Assembly: GCA_004369045.1 (NCBI GenBank)
Contig: ML213505.1
Coordinates: 1,656,551 to 1,720,550, forward strand
Reading direction: 5' to 3'
Length of the DNA: 64,000 bases
Source of the DNA: Heliocybe sulcata
Lineage: Eukaryota > Basidiomycota > Agaricomycetes > Gloeophyllales > Gloeophyllaceae
Positions 1 through 10,560 of the stretch are shown in pieces. Every line of letters starts with the position of its first letter. The stretch's first letter is position 1. A program made the position numbers and the translations under genes. Below the pieces are notes generated by a model. That model saw only the letters and a list, made by a program, of their open reading frames with translations, did no database searches and was not told the origin of the DNA.

Positions 1-610
1 CGCGACTGCCATAAATGAGAGTGGATTCCACCGTACGTCCGGTAAGGTCACAGGCTGCGAGTCGTACGGATGGTACGATGGTCGTATTGCAGGAGGCGTT
101 GGACAAAGTCCGGCAGAGAGCAACAAGGACTCGTCTAAACACGGGCGGACTTGTAGCCAAGGATCGCCCGACCAGTTTCCTGAGTTCTCGTCTGAATGAG
201 TGGTCAAGCCAGGCGAAACGAGACCTCACAACTTACGTCTCCGATCGAGTTGGTCGTTTCTTGACATATGTTGACTTTTGGATGGATTTTGCAGCATGCA
301 CATGTAGCTGGACGGTTCAAGAGGATGTTGTGATCCGCAAGGCTGGGGGTATGGCAAGGACCCTGCAAGCTGGCTGTTGGTGACCAGATAGTTATTGAGT
401 TTCAGACCGACCCCGGAACCCAATACGCAGCCGTGCCGCCGCGAATACCGCAATCGAGCCCCCAGTCCGATATAAAATGAAGGTAAAGTAAGAAGGCCAG
501 AGTCTGCTCAATAATATTCACGTATGGTTCATCAAATGACATGATCTGCATGTCCCAGACATGAGGAGTCCAAACTGATATCACCGATTTCCAGTGCTTA
601 TTGCCCGAAA
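1..610. other. No gene recognised; 3' flank of the dioxygenase gene
   Basis: I see no family-like protein and no consistent splice pattern here. The open frames present are short, have no recognisable motif and overlap on both strands. The part next to 611 is probably the 3' untranslated region of the minus-strand dioxygenase. Confidence 0.5.
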
Positions 611-2155
611 TCACAACTCTTCCAAAATATCGCCATGCAGGGCGCGCTTGGCGACAGCCGTGGTGGTAGCATCGGAGGAGTTGTAGTAGTTGGTGTTCAT
701 GATGGTGTACAACGCCGAGGAGTTGACTCCCATAGCTGCAACAATCGTCAGGTTGTATGTTCTCCCACACAACTGAGGATACGTACTGATGTAGCCGAGA
801 ATACCCTCGGAGATATCGTCGCCGAGCATTTCAAGGCTAAAGATGCGTTGTCAACAACCAGAAACTGAGAGGCGAAAGGCTGGTGCACATACTCGAAGAA
901 GGCGTTGTTCCCGTCAGCATTCTCTTCGCTCAGGATGCCGTCCTCCGTGTTATACGTCCTGTTATTCGTGTTCTCCGTGTACGGGGCAACTGCAAAGACC
1001 TGGTCGCTCCAGCTGTCGTCCATGAAGAACTGCCCGATATGCGCGAGGTTGCCAGCGTCCGAGACGAGGGTCCTGAAGAGAACGATTAGAATAAATATTA
1101 TGAGCGGACGACGAGCAACGCACCCGTTGTCAGACATTTCCCAGTTCAGATGGACAAAAGTGTGGACATGGGGCGTGCGACCCTCGTAGAACCCAGGCCA
1201 GATGGACGCAATCTCGACGACGCCGTTCTCGTTGGTGGTGTAACCACCGCGCAAGAAGGTCTCGTTCCTCAAGTACGCCGGACTGCCGCCCCTACCTCCC
1301 CCCGGCCCACCTGCGCCGCCAGTAGGAGCAGCGGAGGCAGACGACGAGGCCGAGCCAGAGCTACTGTCGCTTGCGGCGTCACTGTCCGAAGCGGGAGGAC
1401 CGCCAAGTGTAGCAGGGTAGCCGCCGTACACGCCGGTCGCATTGGCTGAAACCAAAACAGGTAAGCTAAATATGACGGCCGTGGAAAAGGCGCTGTGACA
1501 GACCATGCCAGAGCTCGACGAAGGCGTTCGACAGAGGCGTGCATGTCGTTACGTCTAGGACACCGATGTCCATGATGAAGGGAACTCCGCTGTGTTTGAC
1601 AGTTAGCAAGCGAGTCCCTTAGAGGAAAGGCATGGCTTACCTCTGATCTTCGGTCAGATTGGTCCTGACAAGCTCATTATTGATGTAGTACGGCCCCTCA
1701 GTGACCTCGGGAGCAGTCACACAGGTGTTCTGCAAGTCACTGTCAATCTCAGGCGCACGGGAAAGATAGTCGAGCGCTTACGTTCTGAATCGTCGTATAA
1801 TGAGGGGTCTCGGTGCTCAGAGTGGTAGACGCAATGACATCCCTCTTCATGTGGAGAGAACGCTTGGCCTTGCGCCTAGCCTGGAATTCTGCGACAGCAG
1901 ATGCGCACTTGCTGGCCTCGACAGACCGCGCTTGAGCCGCGCTCTGCAAAAGAGGGCGATTGAAAGATTGTCCCAATAGAACAGTGCTTCACTTACGCGG
2001 CGGGCGACGAGCTCGCGCCTGCTCATGCGGCCCTCTGGGTCAGGGTGAGCTATATAATGAACGGTTAGAAAAGGGCTATAAGTAACGTCAAGAGGTATGT
2101 TACCGGCGACGATGCCAGCAAGAGCGATCAATTGGACAAGAGACAGAAATTTCAT
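611..2155 (-). CDS. Secreted intradiol ring-cleavage dioxygenase-like protein
   Basis: Extracellular protein of the intradiol (catechol/protocatechuate) dioxygenase-like family, which cleaves catecholic rings between the two hydroxyls using non-haem Fe(III). The start at 2155 opens a signal peptide (MKFLSLVQLIALAGIVAG). At least six short introns are needed. After splicing I read EGPYYINNELVR, then GVPFIMDIGVLDV, ELWHANATGVYGGY, a Ser/Gly-rich insert typical of secreted fungal members, then WPGFYEGRTPHVHTFVH and a C-terminal GDDISEGILGYI segment. The Tyr residues in GPYY and GFYEG and the two His in PHVHTFVH are the expected Fe(III) ligands. An intron at about 836-891 joins NNAFFD to LEMLGDD. 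The protein has no bacterial-type dimerisation region. A role in using lignin- or plant-derived phenolics is an inference from the family, not shown here. Confidence 0.9.
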
Positions 2156-3599
2156 GATGGGAATGTAGTGTAGGCTCTGATAGCACTGGACCGGGGTGGT
2201 TTGACACTCTACGATTTGGCCTCTTCTATATTGCAGCGGCGGTCTTTCGCAGGATTTTGTGGGGTGCGTCCAGTGTCCCGTGATGAACGTCCTGGTAACA
2301 GTGGATCACCATTTCGGCTGCATTTCTGATGATTTGCCGAGGCTGTAAGCTACCAATCGGTGGCGTACGACAGGATGCCCGCGGACAGTGTCATCGAATG
2401 GATAATGAACATGCTGTTTTCTTTCGGAAAGCCATAACAACGAGTGCAAGAAGAGAGGAGCGGCGGCCGTGCCAAGCACTTAGAACCAACCTCCATGCTG
2501 CGCTCGGCACATATGATGATGGCTGTCTGGCCTGGTGCTGCTGCGCAAGGATTCGAGGACGTGGAGAAGTGTGATCGCGATCTGGATCTGAGGCGTTGTG
2601 TCGGTCAGGATTTGGCATGTGAATAGGCGAGCCAATCGTACCGTTCTCATTCCTTGGCCAATCGAGTGACCTTGGTTTCTATCTGTATCATTCTCAAGAA
2701 TTGGAGAACAGGGCAACTTGGACAGTTTCGAGATGTGTCCGAGGAAATCCGTGTCTCCTTCTCATGCAAAAGACAAGCCAAGACTTCTTCGGATTTACCG
2801 AACGTCGTCCGTCACGGGCAGCATGGGCATGGCGCAACTAACCTTGCAAGAGTCGTGATGTTTGCCTCAATACCGGGGGAATCAAAAGGCTCGGCTAATA
2901 GCGACGACTGCGGGGAGGACAAATGTGAAAACCGGAAGCAACTTTAAGCAACAAGGTTAACGATGCACTCCTGAACCGCATTCATCGTCAGCTTCACCTC
3001 AGAGTTTGCACCAGAGTGGACACGTACGATGTAGAACTATAATGATAGTGTCTTGCAATTATGTTTGATACCATAAACTTGTTACCTCGTAGTGGATGCT
3101 AGAGAGAGCTTGCGTACTACGTACTATGAGCTCCGCCCTGATTGTCCAGCGGGGAGGGAGACGTTCTTTAGATCTGGAGATTGCCGCAATCCAGTGATCA
3201 ACCCCAGTCAAAACCGACAATATTTAAATCGAATAAGCTTGATGTAGATAGAGTTCAATCGAAATAGATCACGTACTGGGTGCGATTCATCGAATAAACA
3301 CAAAGTTCGTGTGCAATTATCTGGTGACACTTCCAGATTGGGAAGCCAGAGGGCTGGTCTCGGACTCTCGCGCAAGACACGGTCGTTCCAACTTGCCTTT
3401 GGATATCAGATGGCGACAGTACTACGTTTCGTGCTACCAATTCAAAGTCCGACGCGTCACTTCCTCCAAGACGACACAAGTCCACTGGCTCTACAGGAAC
3501 CCCTTGCTCCGACAACCTCCTGACCTGGTGACTCCTCTTGGTAGCACCGACATCGAATTCAAGTAAACCGGCAGCTCGTGCAGAAGATCCAGACAACAT

Positions 3600-4320
3600 G
3601 ATGCCAAATGAGAGCGGTCCGGCGGCAACAGGTACGAGCGCATGATGACACTGTAATGGTTCAGCGGGGGATGCGAGTAATGAGGGCATATGAGCGGCGA
3701 GGAAGCTGGAGGGCGCAGTGCAATGTCGGGTGCGAGTGGTGGGACAGTGGACGCGAGGGGCGGAGGCTCGGGCGGTGCAACGGCAGGTGGAAGTGGTGGG
3801 GTGGCAGGTGGCAGCGGGGAGACGGCGAGTATGCGTGGTGAGATGACAGGTGCAAGCAGCAGGACAACAAGTATGAGCAGCGGGCTGGTGAATACGAGCA
3901 TCGGGATGCCCACTGCTGCCGATGCCTCCTCCCACCAGGCAAACTCGGGCAAGGGGCCTCCAAGCCAATGGACATCCCCAAGACTATCAAGAAAGGAATG
4001 TGAGTAACTACAGTATTATCTGCCCAGAGCTAACAGAAGACATGCATATAGCCAGCACTGTCGAATCATTTTGGATTACATTGTCCGACAAGGCCAAGCA
4101 GGTATTCATCCATTCCATTTCATGTGTGTCTGTGTGCTGATACCTCTGCAAAGGGTCTACGAGCATACACGTTGCGGTGGGTGCAAGTGGCAGGGCGGTG
4201 GGTGCGCGCAGTGGAGGGTTGGCGAGAGGGCTGGCGAGAGGGCTGGAGGGAACGGCGCAATGGCGGGATTGTACGGTATTGAGAGGGGAAGCAGGAGTGG
4301 GAGCAGGGAGGGGTCAATGG
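3600..4320. repeat. Degenerate C/A-rich (minus strand) minisatellite-like DNA
   Basis: On the minus strand this block is built from variants of CTGCCACTTGCACC / CTGCCACCTGCC-like units. They are dense at about 3690-3900 and recur at about 4180-4260, where GCGAGAGGGCTG is directly repeated on the plus strand. The units are too diverged for a fixed period. The repeats create long Pro/Ser/Thr or Gly/Ser open frames in several frames at once, which argues for simple-sequence DNA rather than a gene. Confidence 0.45.
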
Positions 4321-4343
4321 AGTTCGATAGCTTTTGATATATC

Positions 4344-4608
4344 ACCATGGTATTCGACTGGCATTAGTGGTAGCATACAAATCTATGATATTCGATGGTA
4401 TAATATTATATCCAATGGCATTCGAGGGGTACTGGGATGGCATGCTCGAAATGGACAGATTATAAGATACATGATGATTGTATTGAATCGAATATTATCG
4501 AATAGCGTAGATACATGGGCATCTAAGCGGCGGGGTCGAGAACAATGATATTCGATGGTGTCGACTTCGGATCGAGTAAAGCGTCGATTTCTCGAATACC
4601 ATCGACAT
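4344..4608. repeat. Cluster of TTCGATGGT motifs in both orientations
   Basis: TGATATTCGATGGT occurs identically at 4386-4399 and 4546-4559. An inverted version (GAATACCATCGA) lies at 4593-4604, and a related CCATGGTATTCGAC lies at about 4345-4358. TCGA-containing words are unusually frequent throughout 4320-4650. It could be the remains of a small palindromic transposon or a protein-binding array. No target-site duplication is evident. Confidence 0.4.
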
Positions 4609-6368
4609 CGTGACAGGAAACGCTGTAACTCGACTGTTATCGAGTGAGTTCGATCTAATTCGTGTGGCTTTTGACTGGGGATCAACCATTGGCTGCGGAC
4701 CCGGTCGTCATCCGGACCATGCCGAGGAATTCCTTGTTTAATTCCTTGTTGATTGGTCCAGTAGGGAGGGATATGTGTTATCCCTCAAGCTGCTCACTAC
4801 ACGGACGAAGATCGCTCCCGGACAGTGTAACTCTTAATGCGTAGTATCAAAAGAGACAACAATCCCGGCGCCACCTTTTCGTCTTTCGTGGAATGTTCGA
4901 ACAGACATGACATTGCAAACTATTCCGGTGAGGAAGAACAGGGCTGTTTTATTGCTTGACTGCGCAGGGCAAGTCTCCATGCTTTCTTCAGCGCTATCAG
5001 CGTAACTATGGCCATGGCGTTATCTTGAAATATGTCTCAGGCAAATCGCTGCTACTCCGCAGTCACTTGGCATTCCCGTCTCAAGCGAATACGACGCGAC
5101 GGGCCTCCGTCTGCCTCCGTGCGGCCGAACATGCAGTCGCTGTCCGCCCAGGCGACGCTTATCCAAGTTCTCTAGACTCGCCCTGCCTCGCGGTGACTGT
5201 GAACGATGCTTACAATCACCGCAATGGATATTGCTAGCAGACGCCGGGTGGCCTGTCTCCTTTCTCCTTGTTTTACACCATCCACGCCCGCTACTACAGA
5301 AGGCCCGCTCGTCCTGCAGACACGATTGCGGTATGGAGAGCGACTGACTTATACCCTGGGCCTACTCGCTATCGACATATATCCATAGCAGGCTTCCTCC
5401 AGCGCCAGCGAACCGCCCAATAACTCCAAGCGCACTCTGCCTGTCTCTGTTGAGCGCTGAGCGTCCGGGGATGCAATCAAAGGCAAGAATATACCGCACA
5501 AATGCTGCTCGACTTTATCGACTTCCCGCCGTTCCTTCATCTTTTCCTAGACTAGACGGAAGTAGGTTACAGGCGTACAGTCGCAACGCCATACCTCCAA
5601 CTACCTCGTTGGAAGGTCCAGAAACCAAGTCCGACGGATGGGACTAGTAACAGGTCATTCCCTGCGTCGTCTACCTGCGGCCGGCACTTTCCTGGGCGCG
5701 AATACAAAATACGTCCAATCCGCTGGTGTGACACGGCGTTGCAGACGCGTCTGCTCAACGAGACTGCGTAACCGAACAACGTGTCTCCCACTCAGAGGGA
5801 GACTTGTCTCCTGATACAACCACCGTCGCGGCCCTTGTTCCTCCTCGACGGGCTTCCTACTGCAACTACCCTATCGGAGCTCCAGACAAGTACCGCGGCC
5901 GAATGGGCGAGTATCCATCAACACTCGCATTAGTGCGACGCTTTCTTTGTTTCTTCCTGGCTCTTTCGGATCCGAGCATGGAATAATGTTGTTGTGCTAG
6001 ATATCGCGAAGACAACATCCTCCATGTTCTCTCATACATCTGCTTTCTTGCCCCTTCTAAATCCTACGGCACAATACCGAATATGGCTTCTACCTAGGCG
6101 TCAGACCTTCGCTAGGCTCGTGACCAGTCCACCATACCAGGTAAAACAGCCAGGTAAAACAGCGACTTCGCTGGAGAGAATGGCCATGATGGAAGAGAGA
6201 GCGAAAGCCGAACGTCTCATGACATTGGTCCAGGTTCAAACATACAACAGGTCTTATGGTATACATCGCGAACTTCGCATTCTTTTCCTTCCCTATCATA
6301 CAATCTCTCTCGACTTCGTTGCATGTCTCAGGTCCTCCCAAATTTTACGTCCATCTCCACGTACGCGC

Positions 6369-8344
6369 TTAACACGTCTTCGCATACGTCCCACTCGGCT
6401 TGCTCCCGGACCCCTCCTCAAGCTTCCCCTGGTGCTGCTTCCCCTTGTGCTGCTGCGGCGTATGGGAGCTCAGCGCACTCAAGGCATGCGACGGCGAGTC
6501 CTGCTTCATCAAGTCCTCGGTGATTTCAACCTAGAAGAGCACGCAACAGTTTAAATGTCATATAAAGCTGGAGGTAGTGAGGCTCACAATATCAGCGACG
6601 AGCCGCTCGATCAGCACAGCCGACATGCTCTCCCGCACGACAACGCGAAGGATCTCCACGGACTCCATGTTGGGCGGGAGCTCGTAGTTCGGCACGATCC
6701 TACAAGATCACTGATCAGTACTCCCTCGCCCTGAGATCAACATCGCATGGCACTCACCATCCCCGACTTCTCAACAGAATCTGGATCCACTTCTGCTGAA
6801 GGTCCGGATACTTCTGCTTAAACTCATCCGTAAACCTAAAGGACACCACCGGAAGACCAGGCTCGTAAATCTCCACATTCTCCTCGTCCACCATTTTCGT
6901 CACTGCACCACCAATCCCCGTGTCACCCAGCTGGCGATGGATGTCGCTAAGCACCGTGTAGTACCCGGTACGCTCGAGAGCGCGGCTCAGGATCCGCGAG
7001 TTCTTGAGGTCATCGAGGGCGACGCGGCGGTACCCCTCGAAACCGAGGTGCACCAAGTTGAAGTACTGTGCGATGATGGGCGCAGCTGGCCGGGAAAAGT
7101 TGAGCGAGAATGAGTACTCGACAGATCCAAGGTAGTGCAACTCGAAGATCAGGTCCTTGGGGAGGTGGGCCTTGTCGCGCCACACGACCCAGCCGACGCC
7201 GACGTACGCGAGACCGAACTTGTGGCCACTATTAGGAAGGAGCATCAGGCATGCGCATATATGGAGGTTACTGTCACCTACGAGGTGTTAATCGAGACGA
7301 CCCTAGGAAGCTTGAAGTCCCACTCGAGCTTGGGAGTCGCGAAAGGTGCGATGAAGCCTCCAGACGCGGCATCGACGTGGATCGGGACATAATGGCCAGT
7401 CTTCTTCTCATACTCGTCCAGTAAGTCGGACATTTCCTTCACAGGTTCGTAGTGACCCGTGTAGGTACTCCCAAGAATAACGTAGACGCCAATAGTATTC
7501 TCGTCCACGTACTCCATGGCACGCCTGGGGTCCATGCGGTACTTGCTCTCCGCGTTGACTGGAACGAGCCGGCACTCGACCTCGAAGTACCGCGCGAACT
7601 TCTCAAGCGCGACTTGGGCGTTGGCGCCCATGACGATGTTGGGACCAGGCTCGTGGATGGACTTGCCGGCTGCCTTGCGCTTCTCCTGCCAGATGCGCTT
7701 CATGGCGAGCCCACCGAGCTGAATGGCTTCTGAAGAGCCAGTGGTGGCGGTGCCGATGGCCTGGTGCGAGTTGGGTGCATGCCAGAGGTCCGCGAGGATG
7801 GAGACGCAGCGCTCATGAAGAACCTCTATGAGCATGGATTACCGATTGGAGGAGTCAGCTTCTCAGCCTGTTGTTGTCAGTAATCCCCACTCACGTGTCA
7901 TGGGATATTCATCCTGGTCAATCAGGTTCTTGGACATGTTCTCCCGCATGAGTTTGTCGGCGGGCTCGGGCATCCAGGTGTGCACGAAGGACGCCAAGTT
8001 CAGGATGGGCGAGCCATCGAGCTCGAGCTCGTCATGAATGAGCTGATAGGCGGCCTCGGCATCGGTTCCCTACAACGGCAACATTAGACGAGTGGGTGAA
8101 GTGCCTGGAGAGTGGACCGTACCTTCGAAGGGATCTTATATTTTGGAATGGGTTCGGTGCCATAGCGGGCGCCGTACGCATGACTGATAGTATTAGCATT
8201 GGTACCAGTGAGGGCGTGGTGCTTGAAATGTTTGTCCTGCGAGTCTTGGAGGATCTTGTCAGGATTGATGTGCTTGGAGAGGCGGCGGATGAGGAGCTGC
8301 CTGACAGAGTGACGGAAAGCGGGGCATACCTTTGAGAGGACCAT
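6369..8344 (-). CDS. GAD1: Glutamate decarboxylase (PLP-dependent)
   Basis: Converts glutamate to GABA and CO2 in the cytosol, the entry to the GABA shunt, using pyridoxal phosphate. The N terminus carries [11 protein letters not shown] and [14 protein letters not shown]. The middle has [43 protein letters not shown], then VDAASGGF and VVSINTSGHKFG. The last holds the PLP-binding Lys just after an intron at about 7233-7290, and VDAASGG holds the PLP-contacting Asp. The C terminus, after the last intron (about 6550-6590), ends GTYAKTC. Introns sit at about 8070-8125, 7835-7905, 7233-7290, 6700-6757 and 6550-6590. The first 11 codons after MVLSK could be a 33-nt segment read through, or the start could be debated. 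Length (about 545 residues) fits group II eukaryotic GADs. Confidence 0.95.
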
Positions 8345-8401
8345 GTTGGATGATCAGGAGGGAGGCAGGGAATGTAGGGAAAGCACTGAAGGAGGAGGCC
8401 C

Positions 8402-8408
8402 TTTTATA
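8402..8408 (-). promoter_or_regulatory. TATA box of the glutamate decarboxylase gene
   Basis: On the minus strand the sequence reads AGTATAAAAGGGC, a good TATA match about 60 bases upstream of the GAD start codon at 8344. The spacing suits a short 5' untranslated region. Confidence 0.55.
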
Positions 8409-8901
8409 CTCTGAGTGGGCAGCCTGCGGATGGGATCAATGACACTGGGGAGTTCACCTATGACGATAACTTTAGATGCGTCAGTGCTATAAATAACGTT
8501 CATTGTGCATAGATCCAAATAGACTTGTACAGTTAGTTCCTGAGATGGAGCTGTTATTGAGCTGCGTGTCTGCCTCGTTGCAGGTCATTTGAGCTGATAT
8601 ATTTCATTCCAACGCGAAAATAGTCTCTTGAGTATCAATCCAGAACACGATGGATGAGATGCACTCACGGCCCCGAAGGGAGGCACTTGCTAAAATTAGA
8701 CGATGATGTCATACCTCGCGCGGTGGCTGAGCTGTGGCTGACACTCTGGTCTGTTTGGCCAAACAAGATTCGCTCTGCCAGCCACCCAACTCTCGAGTCA
8801 GCCACCCTCAGATCGTATATCATGGTCGTAAATCCTCTCCTCCTCCTCAGTGCGCGGTGTCGGCATCTCCATTCCTTTCTCCAACCCACGTTCCCTACAC
8901 G

Positions 8902-9810
8902 ATGGTCTCCCTCTCCACTCCCAGCTCTACTGCCTCCGCCACCTTCGTCAGGCTCCTCGCTCGCGACCTCCCCGAGCAGCACTACGCCGACGATGATCCA
9001 GAAAACCAAAATTGTCGTTCCCTTATTGATCCCTCCGTCGTCAAGATGTGCAAGGGAGATCTCATAGCCATGGGTGAGTCCCGAGTTGATCGTAACCCTT
9101 AGGCTCTCCACTGAGCTCCATCATTCTCTAGTCAGCATAACTCTCTGGATTGTGCTCCTAGTCTGGTTCTGGTTCTCCGGGTACAAGCGTCTGAAAGCCT
9201 ACTACCGTGCCAAAGGCGTCTCCTTGCCCTGCCTGTGCATGCGTCGGAAGAGCAAATCCAATGGTATGCCCAAGCTCAAGCCTTTGCGAGCAGGCACGGA
9301 ACTCCGTCGAGAGAAACCACAAGGTACGTCTCACCTCTATTTCCTCCGTACACCCTCGTTGTAATACTAACCTGGACAGGCGGAGTACCCGGTCCAGTAG
9401 ACCCATACATGGTCGTCCCCCGCCGTCTCTCCGACTCCCTCATCGCGCCCACACGGCCTCCCACCACTCCACCCCCGACCTACCACCCTTCCTCGCGCAA
9501 GAGCATCCACGACCCCGCATCCTACGCCTTCTCCGGCCGCACCACCGCCGACGCCCACGCCGCCAGCCCGCGCTCAAGCCTCAGGTTCTCCGCCGTCGGC
9601 CTCGGCTTCTGCGAGACCGTGCCTCTGCCATCGCCAGCGCTCACGACCGACCAGTCTTTCCTCAACTTTGCCTCTGAGCTCAGGGAGACGTCGACACCGA
9701 GACGGGATTCCGTGGACCGGAGGTCGAGCGCGAGTCCGGGTGCGTCCCCGAAGAGTGCCAGCGGTAATGGACAGAAGAAAGAAGGATGGGTTATGATTGA
9801 GACTGTTTGA
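8902..9810 (+). CDS. Hypothetical single-pass membrane protein with Pro/Ser-rich cytosolic tail
   Basis: I do not recognise a family. Three exons: 8902-9073, about 9132-9333 and about 9380-9810, joined by GT-AG introns. The N-terminal segment of about 55 residues has no signal peptide and contains Asp/Glu-rich ADDDPENQ. It is followed by one hydrophobic helix (ITLWIVLLVWFWFSGY) flanked by basic residues, then a Cys/Arg patch (LPCLCMRRKSKS) that could be palmitoylated. A tail of roughly 180 residues rich in Pro, Ser and Thr ends KKEGWVMIETV. The positive charge after the helix suggests N-out/C-in topology. Small proteins like this are common and uncharacterised in Agaricomycetes. The splice model keeps frame at both junctions. 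Confidence 0.65.
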
Positions 9811-10560
9811 GCGAGATCGTATTGAACACCATGTGTTTGCTTCATTTTGTCTTATGAGGTTATATGTCCTTACTGCATCTTTACCATCCTCTCCCCATCC
9901 TCTGATGCTTTCAAGCTCCCCCTTCCCGTCCATATTCCCGTCCGGTAGCATACCGTTGTATTTCCTAGCTTCCATCTCCTATAAATCTCGTATTTCTGGC
10001 TTCTCTCGCACTAGCTGTACGGTCATGAGAAGCTTGCTCTGGAGTGGTCAAGCGGGTCCTCAGCAGTTTGGAAACGTTGCACGTTGTTCGATACCGGGCC
10101 AGGGAAGGTGTGATCAGATAATCTGTATCTGCGTATTGCTTCAAAGAACCCGCCAACGTCTGAAGTACCTCGAGTGAGCCTAATTCATCACATCAATATC
10201 TCCTGAGAACCTGGGATGTGTTTGGACAGATAGCAGCTGTAGTAGGGCATGTACGGATAGAACGAAACGCACCAGACGGGCAGTTGTACACTGTCCGTCA
10301 AAAGGCAATGAAACAGAGAAGAGAGGCCAGGCGCAGGACAAAATGAGAAAAATAGTTGGCAAGTATACCGTAAGGATGCATATGGTCCTCCAGCCATTCG
10401 GATCCGCTTGAGCGAGCAGATAAAAACCAAGCGAGGCTGCCGAAGAAAGTGTAATTTGTGGCTGTGCACTGGGCCTTACCGCTTTACCCGCCACACCGAC
10501 CAGCACCACGGCTGCGGGCAGCTACTCCTCCATTCCCTCTCTCTGAGTCCTTTTCCGATC

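Larger units (their letters stand above)
2156..6368. other. Gene-poor interval with low-complexity and repeated motifs
   Basis: About 4.2 kb without a gene I can support. Open frames on both strands are short, mutually overlapping and match nothing I recognise. Within it lie a C/A-rich degenerate repeat (about 3600-4320) and a cluster of TTCGATGGT-type motifs (about 4344-4608), both listed separately. The stretch 4700-6300 has scattered frames under 100 codons and no splice chain I could follow. Confidence 0.5.

Noticed and set aside
3255-3968. Two long overlapping minus-strand frames, one Cys/His/Thr-rich and one Pro-rich
   Set aside because: Both arise from the same C/A-rich repeat in different frames; no motif, no splice signals and no homology I recognise.
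5994-6554. Plus-strand 186-codon frame
   Set aside because: Its 3' part is antisense to the last GAD exon (6369-6550) and the rest has no recognisable feature.
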